In this document: positions 23,279 to 33,357 of the stretch, one piece after another | How positions within the stretch are numbered: the stretch's first letter is position 1 | Layout of the letters: each line of letters starts with the position of its first letter | From: Zasmidium citrigriseum | Taxonomy: Eukaryota > Ascomycota > Dothideomycetes > Mycosphaerellales > Mycosphaerellaceae | NCBI GenBank assembly: GCA_002786025.1 | Contig: NHNW01000006.1 | Location: 496,001 to 560,000, forward strand | Direction of reading: 5' to 3' | Length of the DNA: 64,000 nt | Position numbers and translations under genes: made by a program | The notes under the pieces: model-generated | What the model was told of the DNA's origin: nothing | What the model saw: the letters and a program-made list of their open reading frames with translations, nothing else | The model's database searches: none

Positions 23279-25183
23279 TTATAGGTCGATCAGACTGCCA
23301 CCCTGGGGTTGATTCTGCTGCTGAGGCGGCCTTGATCCGAATGGGTTGTTCCCTCCAAAACCGACTGCTGGACCAGTTTGCGCGGGGAACTGCTGTGGAG
23401 CTGGAGCCTGAGAGAAGAAGGGGTTGTTTCCAGTCCTGCCAGTGCCCATCGAGTTGATAAAAGTACCGGGAGCGGTGTGCTGGGCTGGGATACGCAGGTC
23501 GCCAACGTTTCCGAAAGTGTCCTGTCCTTCGCCGGTCGCGAGGAGGTTGTTGAGCTTGGCAGCGTATGGATCTTGGGGAGGTCGCTGTTGCTGTGTTTGC
23601 TGTGGCTGGATCGGCGATTGTTGGACAGGTGCTGAGAAGTTCTGGATCGGGTTTGGTCGCGAGTTGAACTGGTTGGCAGCTTGCTGTTCTTGCAGAGTCG
23701 ACAGAGTCGGTTTGCCAAAGCTGGTCTGCTGTGGCTGCTGCGTCCTGGAAGCAAACGGGTTGTTGGATCCAGTTGGTTGAACTCCAATCGGCGACTGCGT
23801 TTGATTGTTGGTTGCCCACGGGTTGTTCGAGCCGGGTTGGGCAGTTGGCTGCTCTTGAATGGGTTGCTGTTGTTGCTGCTGACCAAAACCGTTCATTTGC
23901 TGAGCCCAAGGGTTGTAGGTGTTCTGAGGTTGGATGAATTGCTGCTGCGGTTGTTGCATTTGCTCGAAACCAGTCTGCTGAGGTTGCTGATACCCAAAGC
24001 CTCCGCCATATCCATTCTGGAACGCAGTCTGCTGTGGTTGGATTCCAGTTGGCTGGTTGTAAGCGTTGTCGTAGTATCCGGTAGGCTGTCCTTGCACTGG
24101 GTTACCAAACCAATCCACTTGAGCTTGCTGCTGGTAGCCCTGGTTGAATCCAGTTGGTTGTGGCTGCTGAGCTGGGGTGTCGTCGAAGAGCAGGTTCTCT
24201 TGCTGCTGATCTTCGAGTTGCCTCTTTCGCAGCTCTTCCTCTTCCCTGCTAAGCTTGATTGCTTTCGCAAGGTCGTCGTCGTTGTCCTCAGGACCATGGG
24301 AGCTCTTCGCTCTCCTTGCCGCATCAGCCTCTGCCTCGTTCTTCGACGCTTCAATCGCAAGTCGGTACTCGAGATCGTCGTCGTCGTTGGCGGTTCGGTT
24401 TCGCTGGTCTCGGCGTCGTCGCTGTTCCGGGTTTGGCTCGCCTCCCAGACCGAAGTCCTCGAGTCCAGTAACGCGCGACTTCCATGATCCTCGGTTTTGC
24501 CTCTCGGCGCGCAGACGCTCTTCGTCGAGAATGAGGGAAGTCAGTTCCTTGGCGGAAGCTCGGACTACGCAATATCAGTATGCTAAGCCATGTTGTCATG
24601 TGAACATTCCGTCTTACTGCTTGCACCAACATCTCTCCCATCTTCGTCAATGTGGATAAACTCGCGCAGAGTCTTGATGATGTAGATATTCTTTCTCGCC
24701 CAGGTTACGACCAATTCGGAACCCTCGTGCAGACAGTAATCCAACACCTTCAAGCTCTTGAGTACGTGTCGCCAGTTCTTGCCTTTGTCGTTCAATCGCT
24801 TATCGAGCATGTCCATAACCTCGTAGAAGTCGGTCGAGCTGTTGCCGCGCGCATTCCTATTAGCAAAAGATCTGGCAATCAACCTGTAATGGATATATAT
24901 CGCAGCTGCAATACAGAATCGTAGGATGGTGATCAAGTTGAAGAATGACATAGTAGGCGATTTCATTTACCTGTTGTAGGTGATTTTGGCAATGTCTGCC
25001 ATATCAGTCCCCGTGGGACCCCATGGGTCGTTGCTGGTCGCTGTGGAGCAAAATCAGCTGCCTGTCGCCAATCGCAGGTGCCTCCAAGAGACGTGGACAT
25101 TCAGGCATACCATTTCGGACCTTGACTTGAACAGACGAGTAGCCCTTGGTGACATTCTTGACGCTCCGTAAGACGCTCGACAT
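23279..25183 (-). CDS. Epsin (ENTH-domain endocytic adaptor, Ent1/2 type)
   Basis: Four exons, complement(23279..24564, 24618..24838, 24971..25040, 25111..25183), give 549 aa. The ENTH domain fills about residues 1-145 and includes ATSNDPWGPTGT, DKRLNDKGKNWRHVLKSL and DVGASIRASAKEL. Two ubiquitin-interacting-like helices follow (LEYRLAIEASKNEA and DLAKAIKLSREEE). A long Gln/Pro/Asn-rich tail carries several NPF or NPW motifs for EH-domain partners. The chain ends in LIDL, a C-terminal clathrin box. Epsins bind PI(4,5)P2, ubiquitylated cargo and clathrin at endocytic sites, and are essential in yeast. Intron 2 (132 nt) has two in-frame acceptors 18 nt apart; the downstream one gives the conserved TYNSSTDFYEV. 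It shares a 605-bp divergent promoter region with eL8. Confidence 0.95.
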
Positions 25184-25788
25184 GGCTGCAGCAGGCACCC
25201 GCGAAAAGCGCGCGGATCAATGAGAAAGGACAGTAATCCGGTGAGGGCGGCAGACGACGGTCGCAGGTAGCGTAGGTAGAAGACTCGCGCGAAAAGGAGG
25301 ATTGGACAGGTCGAGATTGTTGCAAGCTCTGGAGCGGGTAGGTCAGGTCAGGTCCAGTCGCCAATATCCGACACTCTGCGGGATGATGCAACGCAGCCGG
25401 GCGGGAAGAGGCAGAGGCGAGGATTGTATGCGCAAGGCAGGACGCTGGGCGCTGGGTCGGCTGTGAGTCAATGAAGGAGAATTGTTGGTGGCAAAGTCGG
25501 TGCCTCGTCGAGTTGCGCGTCTTTTGGTGCAGCGCTGCTTGTCATCTCGCTCTGACAATTGCCTGCCCTTCGCCTTCGTCATCCGCCGAGCAAGCCGGTC
25601 CTCCCGCCGAGATTCGAGCCGAACACGTGATCTCCAATTGCTAGCGCGGCTTGGCGCACTTCGAGATTTGACGAGGAAAGAGCTTCTTGTTGGACTTCGA
25701 ATTGTGCTCGGTGCAGCGAACGTCGACGACGACGACAACCATCTAACCCCCTCCTCCTCATCCCTCGTTCGCCCGACGACTCGACAAC
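25184..25788. promoter_or_regulatory. Shared divergent promoter region of epsin and eL8
   Basis: 605 bp between the two start codons. The eL8 side is pyrimidine-rich just before the ATG, as in many ribosomal protein genes. Separate core elements cannot be resolved by eye. Confidence 0.45.
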
Positions 25789-26934
25789 ATGGTAAGCATC
25801 ACGACAGCCTGAAAATTCTAGCTATCTGCCTCTGCGCGCTGATCGGACATTGTCGCTGCACAGTCTGCACATGCGAGACAGCGGGCATGCAATAGCAATG
25901 ACCCATACATTCCACCATCAATGCTCTGAGGAGCGATGCGTGTGACTTTTGGCTTGAGCTGCTGCAACATGGCTTCACCGCCGAGCACAGTCTCTTTAGA
26001 GAAGCAACAGCGCTGACTGTTCTTCTCAATGATAGCCTCCAAAGACCGGCAGCAAGAAGGCCGCTCCGGCTCCATTCCCGGCCACCAAGGCTGGCGTGAG
26101 CAAGAAGCAGGCCAAGGTATGTTCATTCCCAGACCCTTCAAATCTACGACGATATTGATGTCCTGCTAGAACCCCCTCATCGAGCGCCGCCCACGCAACT
26201 TCGGCATTGGCCAGGACATCCAGCCCAAGCGCAACCTCTCGCGCATGGTGAAGTGGCCCGAGTATGTCCGCCTCCAGCGCCAGCGCAAGATCCTCAACAT
26301 GCGCCTGAAGGTGCCCCCGGCCATCGCCCAGTTCTCCAACACCCTCGACCGCAACACCGCCGCCCAGACCTTCAAGTTCCTCAACAAGTACCGCCCAGAG
26401 ACCAAGCCTGAGAAGAAGGAGCGTCTGCACAAGGAGGCCACCGCCGTCGCTGAGGGCAAGAAGAAGGAGGACGTCAGCAAGAAGCCATACACCGTCAAGT
26501 ACGGCCTCAACCACGTCGTCGCTCTGATCGAGGCCAAGAAGCCCCAGCTCGTCCTCATTCCCAACGATGTCGACCCGATCGAGCTCGTCATCTTCCTGCC
26601 AGCCCTCTGCCGCAAGATGGGTGTCCCATACGCCATCGTGAAGGGCAAGGCCCGTCTCGGCACGGTCGTCCACAAGAAGGTAAGAACCTACATTCGGCTG
26701 TGACTATCGAATTACACTGACTGTTTTCTGTAGACCGCCGCCGCTCTCGCCGTTGTCGACGTCCGCCAGGAGGACAAGAACGAGCTCTCCAAGCTCGTCC
26801 AGGCCATCAAGGAGGGCTACACCGACAAGAACGAGGAGTCCCGCCGTCACTGGGGTGGTGGTATCATGGGCCAGAAGGCTCAGGACAAGCAGCGCAAGCA
26901 GCGACAGCGCGCCGAGCGTGAAATCAAGATCTAA
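25789..26934 (+). CDS. RPL8: 60S ribosomal protein eL8 (L7Ae family)
   Basis: Four exons (25789..25791, 26036..26116, 26170..26679, 26734..26934) give 264 aa, the normal length for eL8. Exon 1 is only the ATG, followed by a 244-nt intron, and exon 2 starts PPKTGSKK. The conserved blocks [33 protein letters not shown], the L7Ae core ([32 protein letters not shown]) and the tail [12 protein letters not shown] are all present. It binds large-subunit rRNA near the exit side of the 60S particle. Codon use is strongly C-ending, as in polyubiquitin. Start and splice sites are secure because every junction keeps the family sequence. Confidence 0.97.
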
Positions 26935-27396
26935 GTGCTTGATACTTCACGAAACGAAAAGAAAGGCGTATGGCGCTCGAGCGAACCGCAGTCGGTCTAC
27001 TGCGTGCTGGGATGGGGACTTTAGTCTGGATGAAATGATACCACAACGTATTTACGCTTTCACCATGGCTGCTCTCCCGCAGCAGGAATATCACTCTGCT
27101 GTCTTCGCCCGTCTGTGTCAGTGCCTCTCAAGATGCCTCCATATCAATGTCGAACTTCTCGACCAAGCTTCCTTCTGGGATCTGCAAATGCCTCTCACGC
27201 CCTAATCCAGTGGCTGCAGCATCCAGTCTTCCAGCCCCGGAAGTAATTCTGTTCTGTAAATCTGTGGCTCGGTCCATCGCGCAGCACTTGCGTGTGATCC
27301 GGCACACTGGTGCTGATTTCGCCAATCTGCCTCATCCTCATCGGCTGGCCGACAATCCATGCCCTTCAATCCATACCCCAACCCTTCCCTTCTCAT
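26935..27396. other. Intergenic: eL8 3' region
   Basis: 462 bp between convergent ends. No coding signal beyond short chance frames. Confidence 0.5.
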
Positions 27397-27699
27397 TCAC
27401 CATAAAGTCGGATCCTTAATCATCGCCACAATCCTCTTCCTCCGACTCTCATGTTCCCCATCACCGGTACCATCGTAAATTCCAGAATGTCGTTTCTTCG
27501 CAGCAGCAGCGGCGGCTTTGACTTTCCGTCGAGGATGTCTCCAAGAAGTCGTTTTATGACTTTTGCCGCCGTGGGAAAGCGAGAAACAGCCTGAATGTTG
27601 TTTGTTGGGTTTTGCGGTTGTGGGATCAAGGTCCTGGAGTTCGATTTCTGAGGGTGTGTGCTTCAACATGCTTCGTGGGGTGGAGTGTGTGTTGCCCAT
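27397..27699 (-). CDS. Small basic protein with putative N-myristoylation signal
   Basis: 100 aa from an ATG at 27699. It begins MGNTHSTP, which fits the MGxxxS N-myristoylation consensus, so membrane attachment is plausible. The middle has an acidic helix-like segment (SEIELQDLD), and the second half is Lys/Arg/Ala-rich (RRKVKAAAAAAKKRHSG) and ends IVAMIKDPTLW. The same frame continues upstream to another ATG at 28011, adding a Gln/His-rich extension. I prefer the inner start because of the MGN signal and the drop in complexity upstream. No known family is recognised. Confidence 0.5.
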   Translation of the reverse strand: MGNTHSTPRSMLKHTPSEIELQDLDPTTAKPNKQHSGCFSLSHGGKSHKTTSWRHPRRKVKAAAAAAKKRHSGIYDGTGDGEHESRRKRIVAMIKDPTLW

Positions 27700-28205
27700 G
27701 GTAATTCTTATCGTGCATGGTTCGGTAAATTGGGTTGCTCGAGTATCCTCTCTGTGGTATTCGAATGTTTGCTGCTGTTGTAATTGGTGTTGATGTTGGG
27801 AAATTATTGTGCTACCAGCGGTGTGTGAGAGAGGTGATGCGTGGTTTTGGTTGTCGCCCCGCGATGTCCGGCCGGAGAGGAAGGGAGAGGTCATGGGTGG
27901 TGCCTGGTTGGATTCACGCGGATATCGTGGCTGAGCTTGCCAGCGATAGGGAAGATCATGGAACCTGGTTCTTGGGGCCGAGTGACAAGAATTTGGGTGA
28001 TGTGATGGCATTGCTCAATAAGCCATTCGTTCATGAAAGGAAATCAACGACTACAATGAACAAGCTATTAAGCTATCGGTTGTGTCTCTTTGTGAAGCTT
28101 CATTAGTTGAAGGTCTAGGCCTTTGTTCGTGAGCATGTGCGTGAGTGCTTGGCATGAGAACACAGTCTTCCAACATCTATCGAAAGGCGGTTGTACCCGT
28201 AGACA
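27700..28205. other. Upstream region of the small basic protein
   Basis: 506 bp. The minus strand is open in the frame of the small protein up to 28011, so an N-terminal extension or 5' UTR is possible. Nothing else is seen. Confidence 0.4.
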
Positions 28206-30298
28206 TTATCCGTCAACGCCTTTCGTCTTTGCTTTCTTCGACGGACCGGTCGGATGCTTCGCCCACTCCTGATCGGCTGGCCGCTTCGGAGGCACATCCG
28301 GATCACGACTCGACAGTGGCCGGCTGCTCTTCTCTCCTCCTTCCACGATGGCGTTCCTCGCTGCTCGGCTGGCCATGAACTCCTGCTCTGCCTTCACGAA
28401 TGCAGCCCCCTCTATCTTGCCGCTTCCAGCCTTGTCATCACTGCTCTCAATGGCGATGACTTCGACCGGCGCCCGAGGCCCACTGGGCTGCATGATCGTG
28501 GTCTGCACGGCTTGCGATGGTGATCTCGGTGCTGCATCCGGGTTTCCAGCTTCGCCCACCTGCTTCTCTTGGGGCCTAGCATCCACCTGTTCCGTCATCA
28601 TCACCAAGACCTATAGATCATGATGTCAGCTATTGCCGAAGTACAGAACCGGAAAGTGCGCCTCACCAAGAAACGCTGACGACGTGTCCACCGCGAAATG
28701 ATAGATCTTCTCCGCGTGTACGGATCCTCCTCCTCCACTTCTCCGTTCTTGTCCTCTGAGTCGAAGTTCTTGCATTCCTGGTCGTCAAGAAACTCCTCTG
28801 GATCAACCAAATCACATAGATTGATATGTTTGCGGCCGTTGTATGGTGCACCGCGGATAAGAGCGATGTCTCTAAGCCGAAATTGGCACTTGAATTGCTC
28901 ATCAAGGCGATGGGTTTTGTTGTGCCTGTCGATGCGATAGCCACCGGGTACTTCCCGTTCCATAATTGCAAGGCTCAGGCCAAGACCTGCGTCCTTGAAC
29001 ACACCATGCAGCGAATCCACGATGAACTCTGTCTTCATTGAGAGTAATCCGAACTCCGGGACCTTTTCTGCACGGCAGCGTTCCAGGGTGAATACGAGTA
29101 TATCTGGCACAGCCCCACATGCGGCTCGTGACATTGGCCATGTGTTCATCACCGCCCAGAGCTTGATTTCGATGCGTTCTGCGGGCGATGCCGCCAAAGT
29201 CTCTGCCTTGGTTGACACGTCCACGTCGTACAGGAGTGTGCAGATATGACCGCTTTGAAGGCCTTCGTCGGGAAAGAATGTAACAGTGGCGCCGGGTCGC
29301 CACATTGAGGTTACTGATTGCAGCTCAGAATCCGATCTCTCGGTGAGACTGTGCCAGTAACTCCCCCATTCCATCAACTTTGAGCTCCCTGTTCGTCGAC
29401 TTGGTAGATCAATGGCAAGGCCAAATTTAGTGGGATGCTGCTTGTGGACCACTTCCGTGGCATCTGTCGTGGCAAAAACCACGTTTACCAAGTCGACGGA
29501 TCGTACTTCGCCATCAGAAAAGTTCATGTGAGCAAGTCGGTCGACAAGATTCTTCGTTATGTGCTTCTGCCAGGCAGGATTGCGAATGTGCACTTCGTCA
29601 GCGGCCAAAAACACGGTGCCTGGTCGCGGGACTGGCTCGCTATCTTCGTTTCCATGACTGGCGCAGATGACGCTGTCGACATCTCGTCTGGAGACTGGAA
29701 GACCTATGGTACCGACGCCCGCGATATCCAGTAGAGGATTCGGGAAGCTGTCAGAGATGGTGTACTCAGCGGTCCTGATGGATCTGAGCAAAGCCCGCAT
29801 ACCCTGCGCAAACGAGAGTTTCAGCCCTGCAAATGAAAATTTGGCAGCGGGAGAGTCCTTGGCCTTGATGGAGCTGTCTTGGATCAATTTCAGGAGCTGA
29901 CGAGGAGACATGTTCGGGTCCCGCGATTGCTTGTGCGTGATGACCTTGGTGTCTGGAGGGTGCTGACTTGTGGTGACGGTCCCGCCGCACGATCTGACGA
30001 AGTCTTTTAGCTCTTCGATACGAGAAGCATCCTCAATTTTGCGGGATATTCTGAAGTTGATGCCACTCAGGGCTGAAGCACTGAGGCTCATACTGGGCAT
30101 ACAGTCCAGAGTGGAGTGGACTTGTTGACTGGAGATCGTGTACGGAAGTTCATTGTGAATCTCAGGGCTCGTCTCCCGGTGAGGAAAGCGCATGTCTTGC
30201 TCATGCGGACGTGCAAGAACGCGAGTGCTCTTTCCGTTCCATACCGTACCTGCGCCCAACCTCAATGTGGGCGTGCTTAGGAGAGACGGGCATGGCAT
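28206..30298 (-). CDS. BRCT-like protein with degenerate fungal 2OG-Fe(II) dioxygenase-like region
   Basis: Two exons, complement(28206..28610, 28667..30298), give 678 aa. Residues about 77-125 (ALSGINFRI, then CGGTVTT and KVITHK) look like a BRCT repeat. Residues about 178-360 follow the large fungal 2OG-dioxygenase family: YTISDSFPNPLLDIAGVGTI, then PAWQKHI, FGLAIDLPS and VTFFPD...HICTLLYDV. In that family the metal site is HxD...H. Here the matching positions read HKQ, and the distal His appears displaced, suggesting loss of iron binding. The 56-nt intron joins RRQRFL to VLVMMTEQ. The C-terminal 130 residues are disordered and basic with PKRP and KKAKTK, nuclear-signal-like. It reads divergently from the Mte1/Dbl2-type gene, 244 bp away. 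Domain calls are from motif reading only. Confidence 0.6.
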
Positions 30299-30542
30299 AT
30301 GACAGGAAGACGCGCTTCATCGTGAAATCGTTTGTTCTGTTCTGCGCTTGGAGTATACGGCCATGTTGGTGATGTGAATCATGCAAAGTGGGAAGGAGCA
30401 GGTGAGGTCGCTGCCGGCCGGTCCCATGATGCCCGTGCCGTAGCGCGAAAGCGAAAGAGAAGAGTCGCGTCTCCACTTCACGTCGTCGCGTCACCTCACC
30501 AAATCATCAACCATGCCACAATGAAAGGGCTGACGAGGGAAC
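30299..30542. promoter_or_regulatory. Compact divergent promoter between BRCT-like and DUF2439 genes
   Basis: Only 244 bp separate the two start codons, so the core promoters must overlap or abut. No TATA box is obvious. Confidence 0.5.
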
Positions 30543-32627
30543 ATGACGGCCGCCGTATACCGAAGCACTCCGTCGCTCTCGGTTCCGCACTCCCAGAACA
30601 CCGCCCCGGTCTTTGAGTTCAACTGCTTGTACACGCACGATGTCAAGAAGAAGCAGAAGAAGTGGCAGGATGGATTCCTCCGATATCACACCTTCAACAA
30701 GCGGATTATGGTCTACGATGTCCCTCGGAACCTCGTTGGAGACTGCCACTGGACGGGAGATGAAGCACTGCAAGAGGGTGACGAGTTGCGACTCGAGAGG
30801 AATGGCGTTATGGTGGAAGTGTGCGACAGCATTGGACAGACCGAGACCGACCTTTCTGAGCTTAGAAAGAGCAGGAAGAAAGACTCGACTACCAATACTC
30901 CAAACGCGCCTGCACCGATGAGGTCTGCTGTTCGGCCTGTAATTGCAACAGCGCCAGCACGAGGGAATGGTCAGCAGAAACATCGATCGTTGGGAGCGCT
31001 CCTGGGTACGCCAAAAGGCCCACTCGGAAAGGCTGCAATGCCCCAGAAGTCGCCATTCGAAGATCGATACGCATCGCCTGGGACGGAGAATGAAGAGTGG
31101 GAAGATGGGAGACCACCAAAGAGACAACGACTTGCGACTGCCCCCGAGTGGAATGTCACAAGGACAGCGAAGGCTGGCAAGCCTACGAAGCAAGCTGAGA
31201 CTCCTCTGTGGGCTCGCAAAGTGGATGCTGTAAGCAAACAGAAGAAGAGAAACGCGGAACCCGGACAACAACGATTGGCAACGAAGGAGGTGATCACTCT
31301 GTCCGATGATGAGGACAACGTTGCGGAGACCAGAGATTCGTTTCTGCCGGGCTTCTCTGACGATGCTCTTGCACCCTCGTCGCCTGTTAGAGACAAGCGC
31401 AAAGATGCGTGCAAAGAGACAGCAAGATCCAGCTCACCTGCATTCCAGACTCAACGCGCTCCTTCTGCAGCACGGCCATCGATTGAACAGCAGAAGAACA
31501 CGAATGCCACTAGCGAAACGGCCTCCAAATCCCGACCACGACCACCAACCAAAAAGCCTACTGATCCGAGTGAAGTGCCTACAAGACCAGAAAGATCTGC
31601 ACATGTATCTTCGGAGAAACCCTATCCAGCTCCTGCGCCTTCCAGGCCAGCAAGCAGCAAGTCTGGTCAGACCCTGCGCTTGGCCGCAAGCGCTCCAAAG
31701 AAGTCAATGTTGCTGTGCCATGCACAAGTGTCGAAGAAGCCCAAGCCGGTGCCTTCGACTAATACAGAGACCCGCCGGAGCAAATCTCCAGATCCTGAAG
31801 GTGAACGAAATGGGAACCGTTCGCTGTCCGCCCGAGAGGCCCTTCAAGCTCGCATGGCCAGGATCGACAAGAAGGGTGGTAGTACGAGCAGTTCGAGATT
31901 CCAGCCAGTCAAAGCAAAAACGCCGCCCATTGAAGTCGAGAGTGATGATGGTACAGCAGAGGGCATGCCACATGATGAGGATTCTGATGGAGATAAGGAG
32001 AATAGAGGACCAGGGCAGTCTTCACACGAAAGATCCGCGATGGAACTTCGACAATTGGACGAGATGATGCTACCACCTGCAGCGCCTAGAGCACGATCTC
32101 CAGTGTCAGCTCCACCGCCAAAGCCTCCCGCACCAGAGGCCCGTCCATTACGAAGAGTTGCCTCTGAGGCAACGGTAGCCCAGCCATCACGTCCTAAACG
32201 AGTACCTGGAGCACCAGTACGATACACGCCCACTCCATCTCCAACGAAGTCTCGACAAGCCACCCCTGTTCCGCCCGCAGTCAGCAAGCAGACAACCACA
32301 ACCAATGTCACCAACAAGCCCGATGCGCCTTCGAAACCATTCAAACCAAAGAAGCCCCTGCAGAAATCCGTGAGCCTCAACATGACTTCCAACGGCACAT
32401 CGGCAGTGATGCTCAGCAGGCCCTTCCAAGCGCCTGGCAAGGCGGCAAAACCCAAGGAACCCGAACCACCCAAAGACGTCGGACCTTGGAGCCGAGAAGC
32501 TTTCGATCTCTTCACCTGGCGGCCGCCGAACTGGGACGAGGAAAAGTGGTGTGTGAAGGAGTCGGATAAAGGTCCTACACCACCAGCCGGCCTGAGCGGA
32601 GGGGCCGCCTTGCCGCGAAACTTATGA
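30543..32627 (+). CDS. DUF2439 (ZGRF1-like) protein, Mte1/Dbl2 type
   Basis: Single exon, 694 aa. The N-terminal DUF2439/ZGRF1-like domain (about residues 22-105) contains VFEFNCLYTHDVKKKQKKW, then FLRYHTFNKRIMVYDVPRN. The rest is a long disordered Pro/Lys/Ser-rich region. A short conserved C-terminal block, PWSREAFDLFTWRPPNWDE, sits near 650-668. In budding and fission yeast, proteins with this domain (Mte1, Dbl2) work with the Mph1/Fml1 helicase in recombination, replication-fork repair and telomere maintenance. The domain match is good; the functional transfer is inference. The divergent neighbour also carries a BRCT-like domain, which may mean shared regulation of genome-maintenance genes. 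Confidence 0.82.
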   Translation: MTAAVYRSTPSLSVPHSQNTAPVFEFNCLYTHDVKKKQKKWQDGFLRYHTFNKRIMVYDVPRNLVGDCHWTGDEALQEGDELRLERNGVMVEVCDSIGQTETDLSELRKSRKKDSTTNTPNAPAPMRSAVRPVIATAPARGNGQQKHRSLGALLGTPKGPLGKAAMPQKSPFEDRYASPGTENEEWEDGRPPKRQRLATAPEWNVTRTAKAGKPTKQAETPLWARKVDAVSKQKKRNAEPGQQRLATKEVITLSDDEDNVAETRDSFLPGFSDDALAPSSPVRDKRKDACKETARSSSPAFQTQRAPSAARPSIEQQKNTNATSETASKSRPRPPTKKPTDPSEVPTRPERSAHVSSEKPYPAPAPSRPASSKSGQTLRLAASAPKKSMLLCHAQVSKKPKPVPSTNTETRRSKSPDPEGERNGNRSLSAREALQARMARIDKKGGSTSSSRFQPVKAKTPPIEVESDDGTAEGMPHDEDSDGDKENRGPGQSSHERSAMELRQLDEMMLPPAAPRARSPVSAPPPKPPAPEARPLRRVASEATVAQPSRPKRVPGAPVRYTPTPSPTKSRQATPVPPAVSKQTTTTNVTNKPDAPSKPFKPKKPLQKSVSLNMTSNGTSAVMLSRPFQAPGKAAKPKEPEPPKDVGPWSREAFDLFTWRPPNWDEEKWCVKESDKGPTPPAGLSGGAALPRNL

Positions 32628-33357
32628 GAACAACGAACATGATACTTGTCTGCATAGCGATGGAGGGTGGGGTTTGCTGGGGAACTGGCGTCTTGATAGA
32701 GATATTGTAGATACCCATAGACGTGCACGAATCGATGGACATATGACAGATGAATGAGAGAACTCCGTGGTTTTCGATAATTATATTCTTTTCTTTACAG
32801 TTCAGTATCTTTTGGATCTGGCATCGCCTCGCCTTCGCAGGTGAGCAGCCCGATCTAGTACGTACATACATTGGTGTGAGGGAGAGCAGCTGCGGCAACA
32901 AGGTATCCGCATCCCTCTCTCCCTCTAAAGCAAACAGGCAATCCATGAATCTTTCCTTTTGGCAGCGATTTTGAAGCAAGCGCTGTAGGCCCATCGCTGA
33001 TCAGTCGTAGTAGTTGAACGCCTATGCACCGCGCTTGATGTAGCAGTGCCAAAGGAAGAAAAGCCGCAGTTGCCTCCTTTTTTTCGTATGAGGAGGTCTT
33101 TCCACAATTCACTCGGCATCTTGAAAGACACCCATTCCTACGCTTCCCTTACGCAGGAGAAGCTCCATCCATTCATTCATCAAACGCCAAAAGAAAGAGA
33201 CACCATCCACAATCCTCCACCTTGCTCTCGTCTGTCGGTTGGTTCGTATCTGCCGTGCTGCTCTGCTCTGCCGTTGCTCGCTCGCTCGTCCGTCGTTCGA
33301 ATGCTCGCCGTCCGCTGCTCGCCGCCGCAAAGGAAAAGGACATCACGTGCACGAAAC
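32628..33357. other. Intergenic region between convergent genes
   Basis: 730 bp holding two 3' ends. AT-rich near 32.75-32.82 kb. No gene is recognised. Confidence 0.5.
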
